Shown here: one piece after another, positions 50,367 through 59,869 of the stretch
Numbering within the stretch: position 1 is the stretch's first letter
Layout: each line of letters starts with the position of its first letter
Source of the DNA: Microcaldota archaeon
GTDB taxonomy: Archaea > Micrarchaeota > Micrarchaeia > Micrarchaeales > CABMGC01
Direction of reading: 5' to 3'
DNA: 64,000 bases
Assembly: GCA_021818925.1 (NCBI GenBank)
Contig: JAKASU010000001.1
Span: 377,568 to 441,567 of the forward strand
Position numbers and translations under genes: made by a program
Notes under the pieces: generated by a model
Database searches by the model: none
Told to the model about the DNA's origin: nothing
Seen by the model: the letters and a program-made list of their open reading frames with translations, nothing else

Positions 50367-51329
50367 ATGAGGGGTCTACGGCTTGCCAGGGAACGCGGAG
50401 CTTACACTCTCAGCGTCGCTGAAGTGAAACGGACTGGAGCCGGACAGGTCGCGCTCTCGAATGCTCTGCGCATGTCCGGCTCTATCAGGAGCGGCATGAA
50501 CAGGGTTTCTGCAAGGCTCGCATCGTTCGATTATCCTGATTTTTCAGAAAAGGAGCTCTTTGCCTCGGCGACCTACACGCTGCGAAAGCCGGGAAAGATG
50601 CTCAGGCCGGCGCTAGTCTTCCTAGGCGCGCAAGTGATCGGCAGGGAGACAGACGCTTTCGTTGACATGGCTGCGGCCGCGGAGCTGCTGCACACAGCAT
50701 CGCTCGTCCATGATGACATAATCGACAGGGATACGGTAAGGAGGGGCGTGCCTGCTCTTCATGCAAGGTACGGGCGCGAGACCGCGCTGCTCGCGGGCGA
50801 CGCGCTGATCGCAAAGGCGGTGTCGCTGGCCGCTAGGTACGGGCCTGGGGTCGTCAAGACAGTGGCAGACGCCTCGCTCGACACGTGCGCAGGCGAGCTG
50901 CTCGATTATACGTTCCAGAGAGATGGCAGGATGCCTAGCGTGCGGGAGTACCTGAGGATCGCGCGGCTGAAGAACGGAGTATTCATGGGCACGTGCTCAA
51001 GCATCGCTGCCACGTATGCGCGAAGCAGGAAGGCTGGCAGGCTCTACGCGTTCGGCCTCAACCTTGGCGTCGCCTTCCAGATCAGGGACGACATAATAGA
51101 GATGGTCGATGCAGGAGAGCGCGTGAGGAACGGAGGCGCGGCGAAACGCTCTCCGAACCTTGTCAGCATATTCGAGCGCCAGTTCCGCATAGGAAACGAG
51201 GAGGCGCTCGGCAATGCCGTAGAGCTCAACAACTATTTCGCAGACAGGGCCCTGGGCTTCGTGAAAGGCGAAAAGGCGGGCGCGGAGCTGGCTTCCTACA
51301 TCGACTTCGTAAGAATACGCGACACGTAG
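50367..51329 (+). CDS. polyprenyl diphosphate synthase (GGPP/FPP type)
   Basis: It joins isopentenyl diphosphate units to make isoprenoid chains for archaeal lipids or quinones. The first aspartate motif is HDDIIDRD, the second is QIRDDIIEMVD, and LRPALVFLGAQ and GKMLRP are typical. An N-terminal extension of about 45 residues precedes the conserved part, so a later start is possible. A TATA-like CGCTTAAATAACTC is about 45 bases upstream. Neighbours UbiE, CPBP and UbiA run convergently on the other strand. Confidence 0.9.
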   Translation: MRGLRLARERGAYTLSVAEVKRTGAGQVALSNALRMSGSIRSGMNRVSARLASFDYPDFSEKELFASATYTLRKPGKMLRPALVFLGAQVIGRETDAFVDMAAAAELLHTASLVHDDIIDRDTVRRGVPALHARYGRETALLAGDALIAKAVSLAARYGPGVVKTVADASLDTCAGELLDYTFQRDGRMPSVREYLRIARLKNGVFMGTCSSIAATYARSRKAGRLYAFGLNLGVAFQIRDDIIEMVDAGERVRNGGAAKRSPNLVSIFERQFRIGNEEALGNAVELNNYFADRALGFVKGEKAGAELASYIDFVRIRDT

Positions 51330-52013
51330 CTACTTCTCCGCCACCAGCAGGTAGGCCACGCCCGAAGGCAGCGATCTCATCCTTATCCTTTTGAATCCCG
51401 CTGTCCTTGCGCTCGCGACCAGTGCCTTCTTGTCGAACTCGCTTATGCTTTCTACCAGCCACGTATACGCTTTGTCAGCGAAGATGCTCACAAATCTTAT
51501 GAAGTACGAGTAAAGGCGGAATTTCGACCTCTGCCACGGGTCGTCAGGCATTGCCATCTCCAGTATAACGAGCCTGCCCCCGCGCTTGAGTATCCTGTGC
51601 GACTCCGCGAGGAATCTTTCCACGCTGTCGAAGTTCCTGAGCGAGAAGCCCGTAGTTATCACGTCGAATGTTCCGTTTTTGAATCCTGTCTTGAGCGAGT
51701 CACCGATCCTGAAGTCTATCCTCCTTCCCGAATCCCTCGCCTTCTCGACCGCAAGGTCTAGCATCTCCTTTACGAAGTCTGTTCCGATTATCCTGACGTT
51801 CTTGCCCCTGGCTTTTGCCAGGTCATACACGGCGAACGCAAGGTCGCCGGTTCCCGTGGCAGAATCCAGCACAGTGAAGCTTCTCTTGCTCAGCACCGCC
51901 TCCCTTGCCGCCTCCTTCCTCCACTTCCTGTCAACGCCCATGCTCAGGAAGTGGTTCATGAAGTCGTACTTGCCAGCGATCCTTGCGAACCTCTCCTTCG
52001 CCTCCCTGCTCAT
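51330..52013 (-). CDS. UbiE/MenG-like C-methyltransferase
   Basis: A 227-residue SAM methyltransferase. YDFMNHFLSMGVDRKWRKEA and VLDSATGTGDLAFAVYDLA (motif I with the expected GTGD) and TTGFSLRNFDSVERFLAESHRILKRGGRLVILEM mark the UbiE/MenG family, which methylates quinone rings. I chose the ATG at 52013, which overlaps the CPBP gene stop; the longer frame is antisense-like. With UbiA and the prenyl synthase it suggests a quinone path. Confidence 0.9.
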   Translation of the reverse strand: MSREAKERFARIAGKYDFMNHFLSMGVDRKWRKEAAREAVLSKRSFTVLDSATGTGDLAFAVYDLAKARGKNVRIIGTDFVKEMLDLAVEKARDSGRRIDFRIGDSLKTGFKNGTFDVITTGFSLRNFDSVERFLAESHRILKRGGRLVILEMAMPDDPWQRSKFRLYSYFIRFVSIFADKAYTWLVESISEFDKKALVASARTAGFKRIRMRSLPSGVAYLLVAEK

Positions 52014-52633
52014 CAAACCACCGGAAGGAAGATCACAATAGCCTCTATCCAGAGAACATGGGTGACCATCGAGGCGAGTATGCCGGCCTTGTGGGCCACG
52101 ATGCCTGCGACAAGACCTACGAAGAACGCGGCCACAACGAGTATCGGGTTCAGGGTAGAGATGTGCACGAAGGCGTAGTAGGCTGTTGATGCAATCCAAG
52201 GTGCCTTTGCGAACCTCGAGAAGTTGGCCTCAGCATATCCTTGCACTCCTCCTCGCCAGTAGATCTCTTCGAAGATGCCTATCATCGCCAGCAGGATTAT
52301 CGTGAGCGCGCCCTTGCCCTGCGTCCCGTAGATCAGGGCGTACACGTTCGATACATAGGATCCCAGGCCGAGCGCTGTAGTCAGCATGCCGCCCGCAACG
52401 AAGATCAGGTAGAGCACGATCGCGGAAGCCGCGCCGAAGGCAAACACAGCGAGCTTGCTGCTGCCGCGCGTCCATCTTATATTCTTCCTGTAGAACAGCA
52501 GGGTGAGCGCAGCGAGAAACGCGGTGGATGCCGCAAGCGCCAAGATGAATTCGCCTTGCAGCACTACGAAGGAGACAGGCCAGAGTATGAGCGGAAGGCC
52601 GAGGTACACAATATCAAGAAGGCTTACCTTCAT
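52013..52633 (-). CDS. CPBP-family (CAAX-like) intramembrane protease
   Basis: A 206-residue membrane protein with the metal motifs of the family: GIFEEIYWRG (EExxxR), AFVHIS and MVTHVLW (His ligands). Family members include Rce1-like proteases and bacteriocin-immunity proteins. Here it lies between UbiE and UbiA in one operon, with single-base overlap on one side; its target is unknown. Confidence 0.88.
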   Translation of the reverse strand: MKVSLLDIVYLGLPLILWPVSFVVLQGEFILALAASTAFLAALTLLFYRKNIRWTRGSSKLAVFAFGAASAIVLYLIFVAGGMLTTALGLGSYVSNVYALIYGTQGKGALTIILLAMIGIFEEIYWRGGVQGYAEANFSRFAKAPWIASTAYYAFVHISTLNPILVVAAFFVGLVAGIVAHKAGILASMVTHVLWIEAIVIFLPVV

Positions 52634-52641
52634 TCCAACAC

Positions 52642-53535
52642 TCAGAGGCTGTACGCCACGACCAGGATCAGCAGGTAGACGAATATGTTTGCTATGTTCG
52701 TTGCCATGAACCTCTCATAGCTCTGCGGGTTCCTGTAGTGGAGCATGCCGACAGCCACGTAGCTCGCCGCGGGCAGCGTAAGCAGTGCGAGCAGGAAGAA
52801 CGGATTGAGCAGGGACCTCGCTACTCCGAATATCACGAGCGCGTACGTTATTGACATCAGTGCCATGTAATACGCGGACAGCTTCCTGTTGCTGTTCAGT
52901 ATGATGACCGCGTGCCTCCTGCCGAACTTCTTGTCTATCTCTGCGTCGGGCACCTCGTTCGCAAGAGCCGCTATGCCTCCGAGCATCCCGGCCGGCACTA
53001 TCGTCAGGAGCGCGGCGCCCATTCCAGAGAAGGAACCGTGCGCCACAATGTAGCTGCCCACGCCCACCAGCGCGAAGGCGAACATCACGAACGGTTCGGG
53101 AAGGAGCGGGAACTTGATTATGTACTTCGTGTATGCGAAGATAGCGAGTATCCCCACTATTATCAGCGCGAATATCCAGAGGCTGACTGCGAGCGCGAGG
53201 TAGATTCCTATGATTCCGGATATCGCGGCCGATGTGAGCCCCATGTAGAGAACGTGCCTGTGCTTCACCGCTCCGCTTGAGACGAGCCTGCTGCCTCCGC
53301 TGAACCTTGTCTTTGTGCTCTCCTTGTCTATGCCCGACGAGTAATCGTGGTAGTCGTTGACCAGATTAACGGACATCTGCGCGAGCACAGCGCCTACCAC
53401 CACCAGGAACGAGTTGAGGTAGCTTATCGTGCCGTAGCTTGCCGCGGCCGCTATCCCTACAAGCGATATGAAGAACGCGAGCAAAAGCGTTGGTTCGAGC
53501 GCCTCGGATACATAGTCCCTGAACCTTGATCTCAT
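52642..53535 (-). CDS. UbiA-family prenyltransferase (MenA-like)
   Basis: A 297-residue protein with about nine helices. The first aspartate-rich motif is VNDYHDYSSGID, the second is NEVPDAEIDKK; KTRFSGGSRL between them suits MenA-type enzymes, which attach a prenyl tail to a naphthoquinone precursor. Other UbiA enzymes make archaeal ether lipids, but the adjacent UbiE favours a quinone. I chose the ATG at 53535 (MRSRFRDY). Confidence 0.88.
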   Translation of the reverse strand: MRSRFRDYVSEALEPTLLLAFFISLVGIAAAASYGTISYLNSFLVVVGAVLAQMSVNLVNDYHDYSSGIDKESTKTRFSGGSRLVSSGAVKHRHVLYMGLTSAAISGIIGIYLALAVSLWIFALIIVGILAIFAYTKYIIKFPLLPEPFVMFAFALVGVGSYIVAHGSFSGMGAALLTIVPAGMLGGIAALANEVPDAEIDKKFGRRHAVIILNSNRKLSAYYMALMSITYALVIFGVARSLLNPFFLLALLTLPAASYVAVGMLHYRNPQSYERFMATNIANIFVYLLILVVAYSL

Positions 53536-53662
53536 AAGATAAGTATCAACACCACGCTTATAAAACTCCCTGGGTTCTGTCTGCCCGGCTAAGAGCACGT
53601 GGACGCCGGTATCAGCGTTTTATAGATTTGGGTGCATAACGTCCTGTGAAACTACGGACGTA

Positions 53663-54757
53663 ATAAGCGGAGTAAAACGCGAATGGTTTTTCTTCACCCT
53701 TCTTGTCGCCTACGCGCTTCTTGCTGCCTACAATCCCGCTTTCCTGAACGCGAACCTTGTCGAATGGACTACGGTGATGATAATCGCGTCCTTCATCATC
53801 GTTAACGCCGGGCTGCTTGCCTCGGGAGGCATGGACGTGATCGCATCCGGGATATTGAGCAGGATAAGGGATCTCAGAACGCTTACGCTCGTGTCGCTTG
53901 TCTTCACAGTAATTGCGTCTATGTTCATAACCAACGATGCTTCGCTCATAGCGCTCGTGCCGCTTACGGTAAGCATAGGGAAACTGTCCGGCAGGTCGGT
54001 GACAAAGCTTGTAATACTGCAGGCGATAGCCGCGAACGTGGGCTCCATGCTGACGCCGTTCGGTAATCCCCAGAACATAATAATATTCAGGGCCTACGGC
54101 CTCTCGGTGCTCACCTTCCTGTACGGCATGCTTCCTATTTTCATGGTCTCCTTCGCAATACTGCTTGCGTTCGGATATCTTCTTAGCGGCAGAACCAGGT
54201 TGTCTCCCGCAAAAATCCGCAGAAAGCGATCCTTTTCCCTTTTCCTGAGCTCAACGGCGCTTTTCGCGATTGACGTGGCAGGCATGCTCATGGGCTATGG
54301 GATCTATTTCTTCGCCGCGACAGCGGTTCTGGGCGTCTTGAGCATGATCCTCTTCGGACTTCGCGGGAAGAGCCGGCTTGACGGTCTGAAGAACATAGAC
54401 CTCTTTCTGATATTCACTTTTGTACTGATCTTCCTTGTGGTAAACTCTGCAAGGAGCATGATAGGAAATGTTATCGTAGGCGGTTCCATAGAGGTATTTG
54501 GCTACTCGCTGGTGCTATCTCAGTTCATCAGCAACGTCCCAACAGCCGTGCTTTTTGGCGCAGGCGGAAACTGGCTGCCTCTTGCATGGGGCGTTGACGT
54601 GGGTGGAAACGGCACGATAATTGCTTCGCTTGCAAACATCATAGCGCTGCGCAGGCTGAAGGGCAGGAAGATAGTGGAGTTCAGCAAGATATCGTTCGCT
54701 TTCCTTGGAATAACGGCGGTGATAGCGGTTGCATTCCTGCTGTTTTTAGGCTACTGA
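53663..54757 (+). CDS. ArsB/NhaD-like permease (ion transporter superfamily)
   Basis: A membrane protein of about 10-11 helices. SMFITNDASLIALVPLT and ANVGSMLTPFGNPQNI, and in the second half NVPTAVLF and GNGTIIASLANIIALRR, are signatures of the ArsB/NhaD/citrate transporter superfamily. The first canonical start in frame is GTG at 53774, but conserved-looking sequence (VKREWFFFTLLVAYALLAAYNP) extends upstream. No ATG, GTG or TTG precedes it in frame; I use an ATA at 53663 provisionally. A TATA box (TTTTATAG) lies at about 53618-53625. Arsenite, sodium or dicarboxylate could be the substrate. Confidence 0.7.
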   Translation: MSGVKREWFFFTLLVAYALLAAYNPAFLNANLVEWTTVMIIASFIIVNAGLLASGGMDVIASGILSRIRDLRTLTLVSLVFTVIASMFITNDASLIALVPLTVSIGKLSGRSVTKLVILQAIAANVGSMLTPFGNPQNIIIFRAYGLSVLTFLYGMLPIFMVSFAILLAFGYLLSGRTRLSPAKIRRKRSFSLFLSSTALFAIDVAGMLMGYGIYFFAATAVLGVLSMILFGLRGKSRLDGLKNIDLFLIFTFVLIFLVVNSARSMIGNVIVGGSIEVFGYSLVLSQFISNVPTAVLFGAGGNWLPLAWGVDVGGNGTIIASLANIIALRRLKGRKIVEFSKISFAFLGITAVIAVAFLLFLGY

Positions 54758-54872
54758 GAAGCAGATCAGTCCGGGCATCGCCCGCATCGCATAAAGCGAA
54801 TGCGATATAAACTCTTTGATACTTCTCTCGAAAAGCGGAGAAGTCGAAGTCATACACGCGGCAGAAATTAGA

Positions 54873-54944
54873 TGGACCCTGCGGGATTCGCACCCGCGAC
54901 CTTTTCGTTGCGAACGAAACGCGCTACTGCTGCGCTAAGGGCCC
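54873..54944 (-). tRNA. tRNA-Ala (CGC)
   Basis: The minus strand folds with acceptor GGGCCCT/AGGGTCC, including the G3:U70 pair that defines alanine, anticodon stem TTTCG/CGAAA, loop TTCGCAA with anticodon CGC, and a T arm with GTGCGAAT. No intron. Confidence 0.92.
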
Positions 54945-54988
54945 ATATTTGATTATTTAAACTTGCCTATTTTATTAAGTATGTTTGC

Positions 54989-56380
54989 ATGAAGGCGGGC
55001 GCTGAGAAGGCCGCAAGGGCGGTCTTCAATAGGGAGCTGAAGGAGATAAAACCGACGAAGGAGGAGCTTGAAGAATCTGTTTACAGCATCAATCAGCTCA
55101 CTACCGCGCTGAAGAGAGTGGTGGCGAAGGACGTTGAGATACGGGTTGTTGGATCGGTTGTGCGCGGAACCCAGCTTCGCGGCGAATCTGACATAGACGT
55201 CTTCCTTCTTTTTCCAAAGAAGTACAAGAGGGAGAGGATAACCAAGGAGGGGCTGGACTACGCCAAGCGCATAGTTAAGGAGAAGGGAGACAGGTACGAG
55301 GTAAAGTACGCTGAGCATCCCTATACAAGGTTGTACCTGAGCTCGCTGGGGGTGCGCGCGGACATAGTCCCGGCGTTCAAGATAGACAACATTGAGGACA
55401 TGAGCACCGCCGTGGACAGGTCGCCGATGCACGCAAACTTCATAAACAAGCGGCTGAGCGAGAGGCAGCGCGATGACGTTCGCCTGCTCAAGTACCTGCT
55501 GAAGCGGCACGGACTCTACGGCGCCGAGGTCATGACAAGCGGCTTCTCCGGCTACCTGTGCGAGCTACTAATAATACACTACGGCTCCCTCTTTGGCCTT
55601 CTGGAGAGCGCATCCAATTTCACCATGCCCATACTCCTTGACCTGAGAAACGGGATCGCGCTCAAGGATGCGTCGTTGGTAAAGAGGTTCAACTCGCAGT
55701 TCGTGGTCATAGACCCTGTGGACAAGAACAGGAACGTGGCTGCGGGCGTGTCGCTTGAGACACTGGGCAAGTTCGTGATGCTCAGCAGGGCGTTCACTCG
55801 CAAGCCCAGCGTCGCCTTCTTCCACGGCTCGGGCTTCCAGTCAGGAAGGGTGAGGTCGCTGCTGGCGTCATTCCTCAAGAGATCCGGGCTGAGCATGTAC
55901 GTGATCGCGGCAAGGGTGCCGGACAAGAGCGAGGACATAGTGTGGCCGCAGCTGCGCAAGGTCACCGAGTTCGTGAGCAGCAGGGCGGAGAAGGCGGGCT
56001 TCAGGATATACTTCTCCATTCCTGTGATCTCGGGGAAGAGCGGGCTTCTCGTGTTCTTCGCGCCTGATGAGCGGCTCGTTAGCCGCATGCAGAAGGGGCC
56101 GAGCGTCTTCATAAGAAAGGCGCAGGAGGAATTCGCGAAGGCGCACGCCGACGCAATAGCGATGGACATAAGGGGCGACACGATATACGCTCTTGAGAAA
56201 AACAGGTACGCAACGCTTGAAGAGCTGATGAGGGACGTGGCCGCGGGCAGGATACTGGGCAAGCGAAAGGACGTAACGCTGCGCGGGTCAAAGCTTCTGG
56301 TGAACTCGCTTCCGAAGGGGTGCGCCGAGGACGTGTACGCAAGCCTGCTTGAGAAGGTCGGGCTTGTTTCAGATAGATAG
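54989..56380 (+). CDS. cca: CCA-adding tRNA nucleotidyltransferase (class I, archaeal)
   Basis: It adds CCA to tRNA 3' ends. The nucleotidyltransferase motif VVGSVVRGTQLRGESDIDVFLLF has the two Asp metal ligands, and ADIVPAFKI the third. The Tyr-rich central part and C-terminal palm-like domain suit the archaeal class I enzyme. The length of 463 residues is complete. TATA-like TATTTAA is just upstream next to tRNA-Ala. Confidence 0.95.
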   Translation: MKAGAEKAARAVFNRELKEIKPTKEELEESVYSINQLTTALKRVVAKDVEIRVVGSVVRGTQLRGESDIDVFLLFPKKYKRERITKEGLDYAKRIVKEKGDRYEVKYAEHPYTRLYLSSLGVRADIVPAFKIDNIEDMSTAVDRSPMHANFINKRLSERQRDDVRLLKYLLKRHGLYGAEVMTSGFSGYLCELLIIHYGSLFGLLESASNFTMPILLDLRNGIALKDASLVKRFNSQFVVIDPVDKNRNVAAGVSLETLGKFVMLSRAFTRKPSVAFFHGSGFQSGRVRSLLASFLKRSGLSMYVIAARVPDKSEDIVWPQLRKVTEFVSSRAEKAGFRIYFSIPVISGKSGLLVFFAPDERLVSRMQKGPSVFIRKAQEEFAKAHADAIAMDIRGDTIYALEKNRYATLEELMRDVAAGRILGKRKDVTLRGSKLLVNSLPKGCAEDVYASLLEKVGLVSDR

Positions 56381-56938
56381 CTCCTTCCTCTTCCTCAGGA
56401 AGACGTCGAACTCTGGTATGAGGTCTATCTCTCTGCCCCTGGGTTTCTTGCCCGCAAGCAGTTTCATCGCGTAGCCCGCCAGCTTCCTGTCCCTGGAAAA
56501 GGCCTCGAACACGTTCGCATAGTTGCGTTCGGCTCTCGCGCCGCAGTAATCTGTGGCCTCGGACACTATGTTCGCCTTTATCTTCCGTACGGGATATCCC
56601 CTGGCCTTCATCCTTTCTGCAAGGACGTTCAGGTGCTCGCGTAGCACCAGGACGCTTGCCCCTCTTATCCTAAGGTCGCAGAGCAGGTGGCTCTCCATTA
56701 TCAGCGTGCCCTTCTTGCTCCTCTGCGACATTCGCTCAAGCTCCCTTTCAAGGGCCTTCATCCTGACTATCTTGGCGCCGTCGCGGGACCTGGATCTGAA
56801 GAGCCTCTTCTTGTTGACCACCTCGGTCACGTGTATCACCTCCGCGTCGCCGATTCGCTTGGCGAGCGAGTTTGAGAACGAGGTCTTGCCGGTGCCCGGA
56901 ACCCCGGTTATGACGAGTATCCGCTTGCGTGGATTCAT
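56369..56938 (-). CDS. Fap7-type adenylate kinase / ATPase
   Basis: A 189-residue P-loop protein. Walker A is ITGVPGTGKTSFSN, LIMESHLL and VLREHLNVLAERMKARGYPVRKIKANIVSEATDY follow Fap7/AK6, which acts in small-subunit ribosome maturation. I chose the ATG at 56938, overlapping the stop of the upstream coiled-coil gene by four bases. The end converges with the CCA gene by 12 bases. Confidence 0.88.
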   Translation of the reverse strand: MNPRKRILVITGVPGTGKTSFSNSLAKRIGDAEVIHVTEVVNKKRLFRSRSRDGAKIVRMKALERELERMSQRSKKGTLIMESHLLCDLRIRGASVLVLREHLNVLAERMKARGYPVRKIKANIVSEATDYCGARAERNYANVFEAFSRDRKLAGYAMKLLAGKKPRGREIDLIPEFDVFLRKRKELSI

Positions 56939-57537
56939 TTGCCTGCCCTGGTCTCGACGTCGTTGAGCATGTCCTCTATTATGGTCCTGCTGTTCTCGAT
57001 GACCAGCACGGGGCTCGCGGGCGGGTTTATGGTGAGCACGTGGTTCTTCGCTCCGGAGAATATCCACGAGCCGAGCGTGTACTGCTTGTACGTCGCTGAA
57101 ACGTCGGCAACGTAGTTAGAAGCGGCTACGAGCTTGCCGACGAGCGCGTCCATGCTCTCCTCGTACTTGTCTATCACGATGCTCTCCTCCCTGTCGGGCG
57201 AGCGTGAGACGAAAAGCGGCTTTATGTAAGGCACTCTCGCTATCGCGGACTTGTTCGTTATGACAGAGTCTATCTGCTTGTACTGCGCCGTCATGCTCTC
57301 CATCTCAGATTCGAGCCTGGCCTGCTCGTCCTTGAGGTTTTCCAGAAGTGAATCGAAATACGAGGCCTCGTCCGCCCTTATCCCCGAAAGCGTGGCGGCC
57401 AGATCCTTCTTGTTCAGGTACCTGTTCGGGTTGATCAGCAGGCTCCTGAGCGAGAGGTTGTACTTGCCGGTCACGGTCTCGTCTATGTCGGAGATGAAGC
57501 CGTCGGTCTGCTCGTCCCAGGGTATCTCTTTGGCCAT
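56935..57537 (-). CDS. hypothetical coiled-coil protein
   Basis: A 200-residue protein that I do not recognise. No membrane segments. Residues about 55-95 form a likely coiled coil (ASYFDSLLENLKDEQARLESEMESMTAQYKQIDSV). It is coupled to the Fap7 gene by overlap, so a role in ribosome assembly or nucleotide sensing is possible but unproven. Confidence 0.55.
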   Translation of the reverse strand: MAKEIPWDEQTDGFISDIDETVTGKYNLSLRSLLINPNRYLNKKDLAATLSGIRADEASYFDSLLENLKDEQARLESEMESMTAQYKQIDSVITNKSAIARVPYIKPLFVSRSPDREESIVIDKYEESMDALVGKLVAASNYVADVSATYKQYTLGSWIFSGAKNHVLTINPPASPVLVIENSRTIIEDMLNDVETRAGK

Positions 57538-57605
57538 TTTTACACCGACATAATTAGCAGCATAGATATAAAATAAGAAAGATATAAACCTTTTGAGTTG
57601 CTTTT

Positions 57606-57842
57606 GTGGAGGAGATTGAGGAGAGGATAGAGAAGGACATACGCAAGTTCAACGAGAACGTGAAGATACTTGACGAGCACAAGCTCGGGCCGAAGGAGAT
57701 AGAGGTGATGAGGCTTGCGAAGAACTACTGCGACGACGCCGGCTCGTGGCTTGATAAGAAGGATTTCTACACCGCTTTCGCGAGCATCTCGTACGCGCAC
57801 GGCCTCCTCGATACGCTGCTCAAGCTAAACGGCGAAGAATGA
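57606..57842 (+). CDS. DUF357 family protein
   Basis: A 78-residue helical protein. MEEIEERIEKDIRKFNENVKILDEH...AKNYCDDAGSWLDKKDFYTAFASISYAHGLLDTLLKL is the layout of DUF357, a small archaeal family of unknown function with a helical hairpin. It starts at GTG and is followed five bases later by trm1, a likely operon partner. Confidence 0.82.
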   Translation: MEEIEERIEKDIRKFNENVKILDEHKLGPKEIEVMRLAKNYCDDAGSWLDKKDFYTAFASISYAHGLLDTLLKLNGEE

Positions 57843-57846
57843 TCGA

Positions 57847-58947
57847 ATGCGCACCGTAAGGGAGGGGTCCGCGACCCTCAAAATCGACGATGGGGTATTC
57901 TACAACCCGAAGATGAGCAAGCTCAGGGACGTATCCGTCATCTTCCTCAGGGCGATGGGCCTGAAGAGGGCGAAGCTGCTCGATGCCACCGCGGCTACCG
58001 GGATACGCGGCATAAGGTACTGCCTTGAGTCAGGAATCGCAGACACGACTATGCTCGACATCAACCCAAAGGCCTACAGGAATGCGAGATCCAACGCGAG
58101 GCTCAACAAGATCAAGGCGCATGTGATAGGCGAAAGCCTGCAGGAGTTCGCGGGGTCCTCGCATGATGCTTTTGATGTGATAGACATCGACCCATTCGGC
58201 AGTCCGGCCCCGATGGTGCACGACGCGCTGAAGCTCTCCAAGGACGGAACGCTCATGATGATCACGGCCACGGATACGGCCACGCTGTGCGGAGCTGAGG
58301 GACCGGCGTGCCTGCGCATCTATGGTTCTATGCCGATGCACAACGAGCTCTGTCACGAGTCGAGCGTACGCATACTGCTCTCGTTCGTCGCGCGCGAAGC
58401 CGCGCAGTTCAACTTCGGGATCGAGCCTCTGCTCAGCATAGCTGACATGCACTACGTGCGCGTGTTCTTCAGGCTGCGAAGGGGAGCCGCACAGGCGACG
58501 GAATCTGTAAAAGCGTCGGGATTCGCGGCGTGCTGCAGTAGGTGCCATGCTTTCGCTTTCAAGAAGGGAATAGCGCAGTCTGTTCTGGAAAAATGCGTGA
58601 ACTGCGGCGCAGAAATGCGCGCTTACGGTCCGATGTGGCTCGGAAACCTTAAGGATCAGGGCACTGTTGTCGGCATGCTCAAGGAATCGCGTGCCTATCC
58701 TGAGACGAGCGCCGATTTCGTCCGCGGCCTCTCTGATGAGCTCGACATCCAGTTCTTCTACTCAGTGTCAAAGATCACCTCATATCTGAAGACGGGCTCG
58801 GTGCCGATGCAGCAGGTCATCGACGCGCTCGGGAAGAGGCACAGGGTGAGCAGGACGCAGTTCGACAACTACTCGTTGAAGACCGACGCGTCGCTGCGCG
58901 AGGTGATCAAGGCCGTGAAATCTGCCAGAAGGGCTAGCCGGGAGTGA
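57847..58947 (+). CDS. trm1: tRNA (guanine26-N2)-dimethyltransferase Trm1
   Basis: It methylates G26 of tRNAs. VREGSATLKIDDGVFYNPKMSKLRDVSVIFL, the SAM motif DATAATGIRGIRYCLESG, catalytic DIDPFGSPAPMV and the zinc-like CSRC...CVNCG pair are clear. The length of 366 residues is complete. It overlaps the convergent carbamate kinase-family gene by 14 bases. Confidence 0.95.
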   Translation: MRTVREGSATLKIDDGVFYNPKMSKLRDVSVIFLRAMGLKRAKLLDATAATGIRGIRYCLESGIADTTMLDINPKAYRNARSNARLNKIKAHVIGESLQEFAGSSHDAFDVIDIDPFGSPAPMVHDALKLSKDGTLMMITATDTATLCGAEGPACLRIYGSMPMHNELCHESSVRILLSFVAREAAQFNFGIEPLLSIADMHYVRVFFRLRRGAAQATESVKASGFAACCSRCHAFAFKKGIAQSVLEKCVNCGAEMRAYGPMWLGNLKDQGTVVGMLKESRAYPETSADFVRGLSDELDIQFFYSVSKITSYLKTGSVPMQQVIDALGKRHRVSRTQFDNYSLKTDASLREVIKAVKSARRASRE

Positions 58948-59803
58948 CGACCGTAGAACCCCTGAGCCTGAAAACGCCCTCCGGCTTCTCCAGGTTCCCG
59001 ATCACAGCGTACTTGCCAGTTTTCCTGACAAAGCTTATGCACGCGCGCACCTTGGGCATCATGCTCCCCGACTCGAAATGCTCCAGAAGGGCGTGGCGGT
59101 TCAGCTGCGACGCCTTCACCCTTGCGATAAGCCTCGCGTGCTTCGTGCGGAATCCCGTGTATACGCCGTCGACGTTTGTCAGTATGAAGAGTCTATCGGC
59201 GTGCACGCCGATCGCGAGCAATGCCGACGCAAGGTCCTTGTCTATGACAGCGTCTGCGTATCTCGGCCCGCTTCCCGACCTGGTTACCGCGATTCCGCCT
59301 CCGCCTGCGGCTATCGCGATTCTGCCGCTTGAGATGACACGCTCTATCTCGCTCAGTTCCACTATTCTGACGGGCCTTGGAGAGGGAACGACCCTCCTGT
59401 AGCCCTTGAGCAGGCGCTTCATGACGAATCCCTTCCTGGCAAGTCTCTCGGCTTCCTTCCTGCCGTAAAAATCGCCTATCGGCTTTGTAGGATTGACGAA
59501 TTCGGCATCGTCTTTATTCACAATCACGTGCGTGATCATGATCTTAGCTCCCGCGCCCGCCTTCCTGTCGACGGCGCTTATGCTTCTTTTTATCTCCTTG
59601 CCTATCTCCTTCTGGGTCTCCTTCGTGAGCGCCGCAAGGCTCTTCTTCTCGTGCAGGGCGAGCCTGCCGACCTGCGGCCCGTTCCCGTGCGTTATCACTA
59701 TCTCGTTGCCGCGGGCGAAAAGCCGCACTATGCTTGCGGAAAGCTTATTAAGCGCCTTGCCGCTTTTGAGCGCATTCCCTCCGACGGCAATCACGTATCT
59801 CAT
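58934..59803 (-). CDS. arcC: carbamate kinase family protein
   Basis: A 289-residue amino acid kinase-fold protein. VIAVGGNALKSGK, VITHGNGPQVG and IAAGGGGIAV...ADAVIDKDLASALLA and LTNVDGVYTGF are carbamate kinase signatures. It interconverts ADP plus carbamoyl phosphate with ATP. No arginine deiminase or ornithine carbamoyltransferase gene is near, so the metabolic role is not settled. Confidence 0.88.
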   Translation of the reverse strand: MRYVIAVGGNALKSGKALNKLSASIVRLFARGNEIVITHGNGPQVGRLALHEKKSLAALTKETQKEIGKEIKRSISAVDRKAGAGAKIMITHVIVNKDDAEFVNPTKPIGDFYGRKEAERLARKGFVMKRLLKGYRRVVPSPRPVRIVELSEIERVISSGRIAIAAGGGGIAVTRSGSGPRYADAVIDKDLASALLAIGVHADRLFILTNVDGVYTGFRTKHARLIARVKASQLNRHALLEHFESGSMMPKVRACISFVRKTGKYAVIGNLEKPEGVFRLRGSTVVTPG

Positions 59804-59869
59804 GAAAATTCATCGACGACAAATCTAAATAGTATATGATTGTCTTATAAAAGGGCAATTAATAAATAC

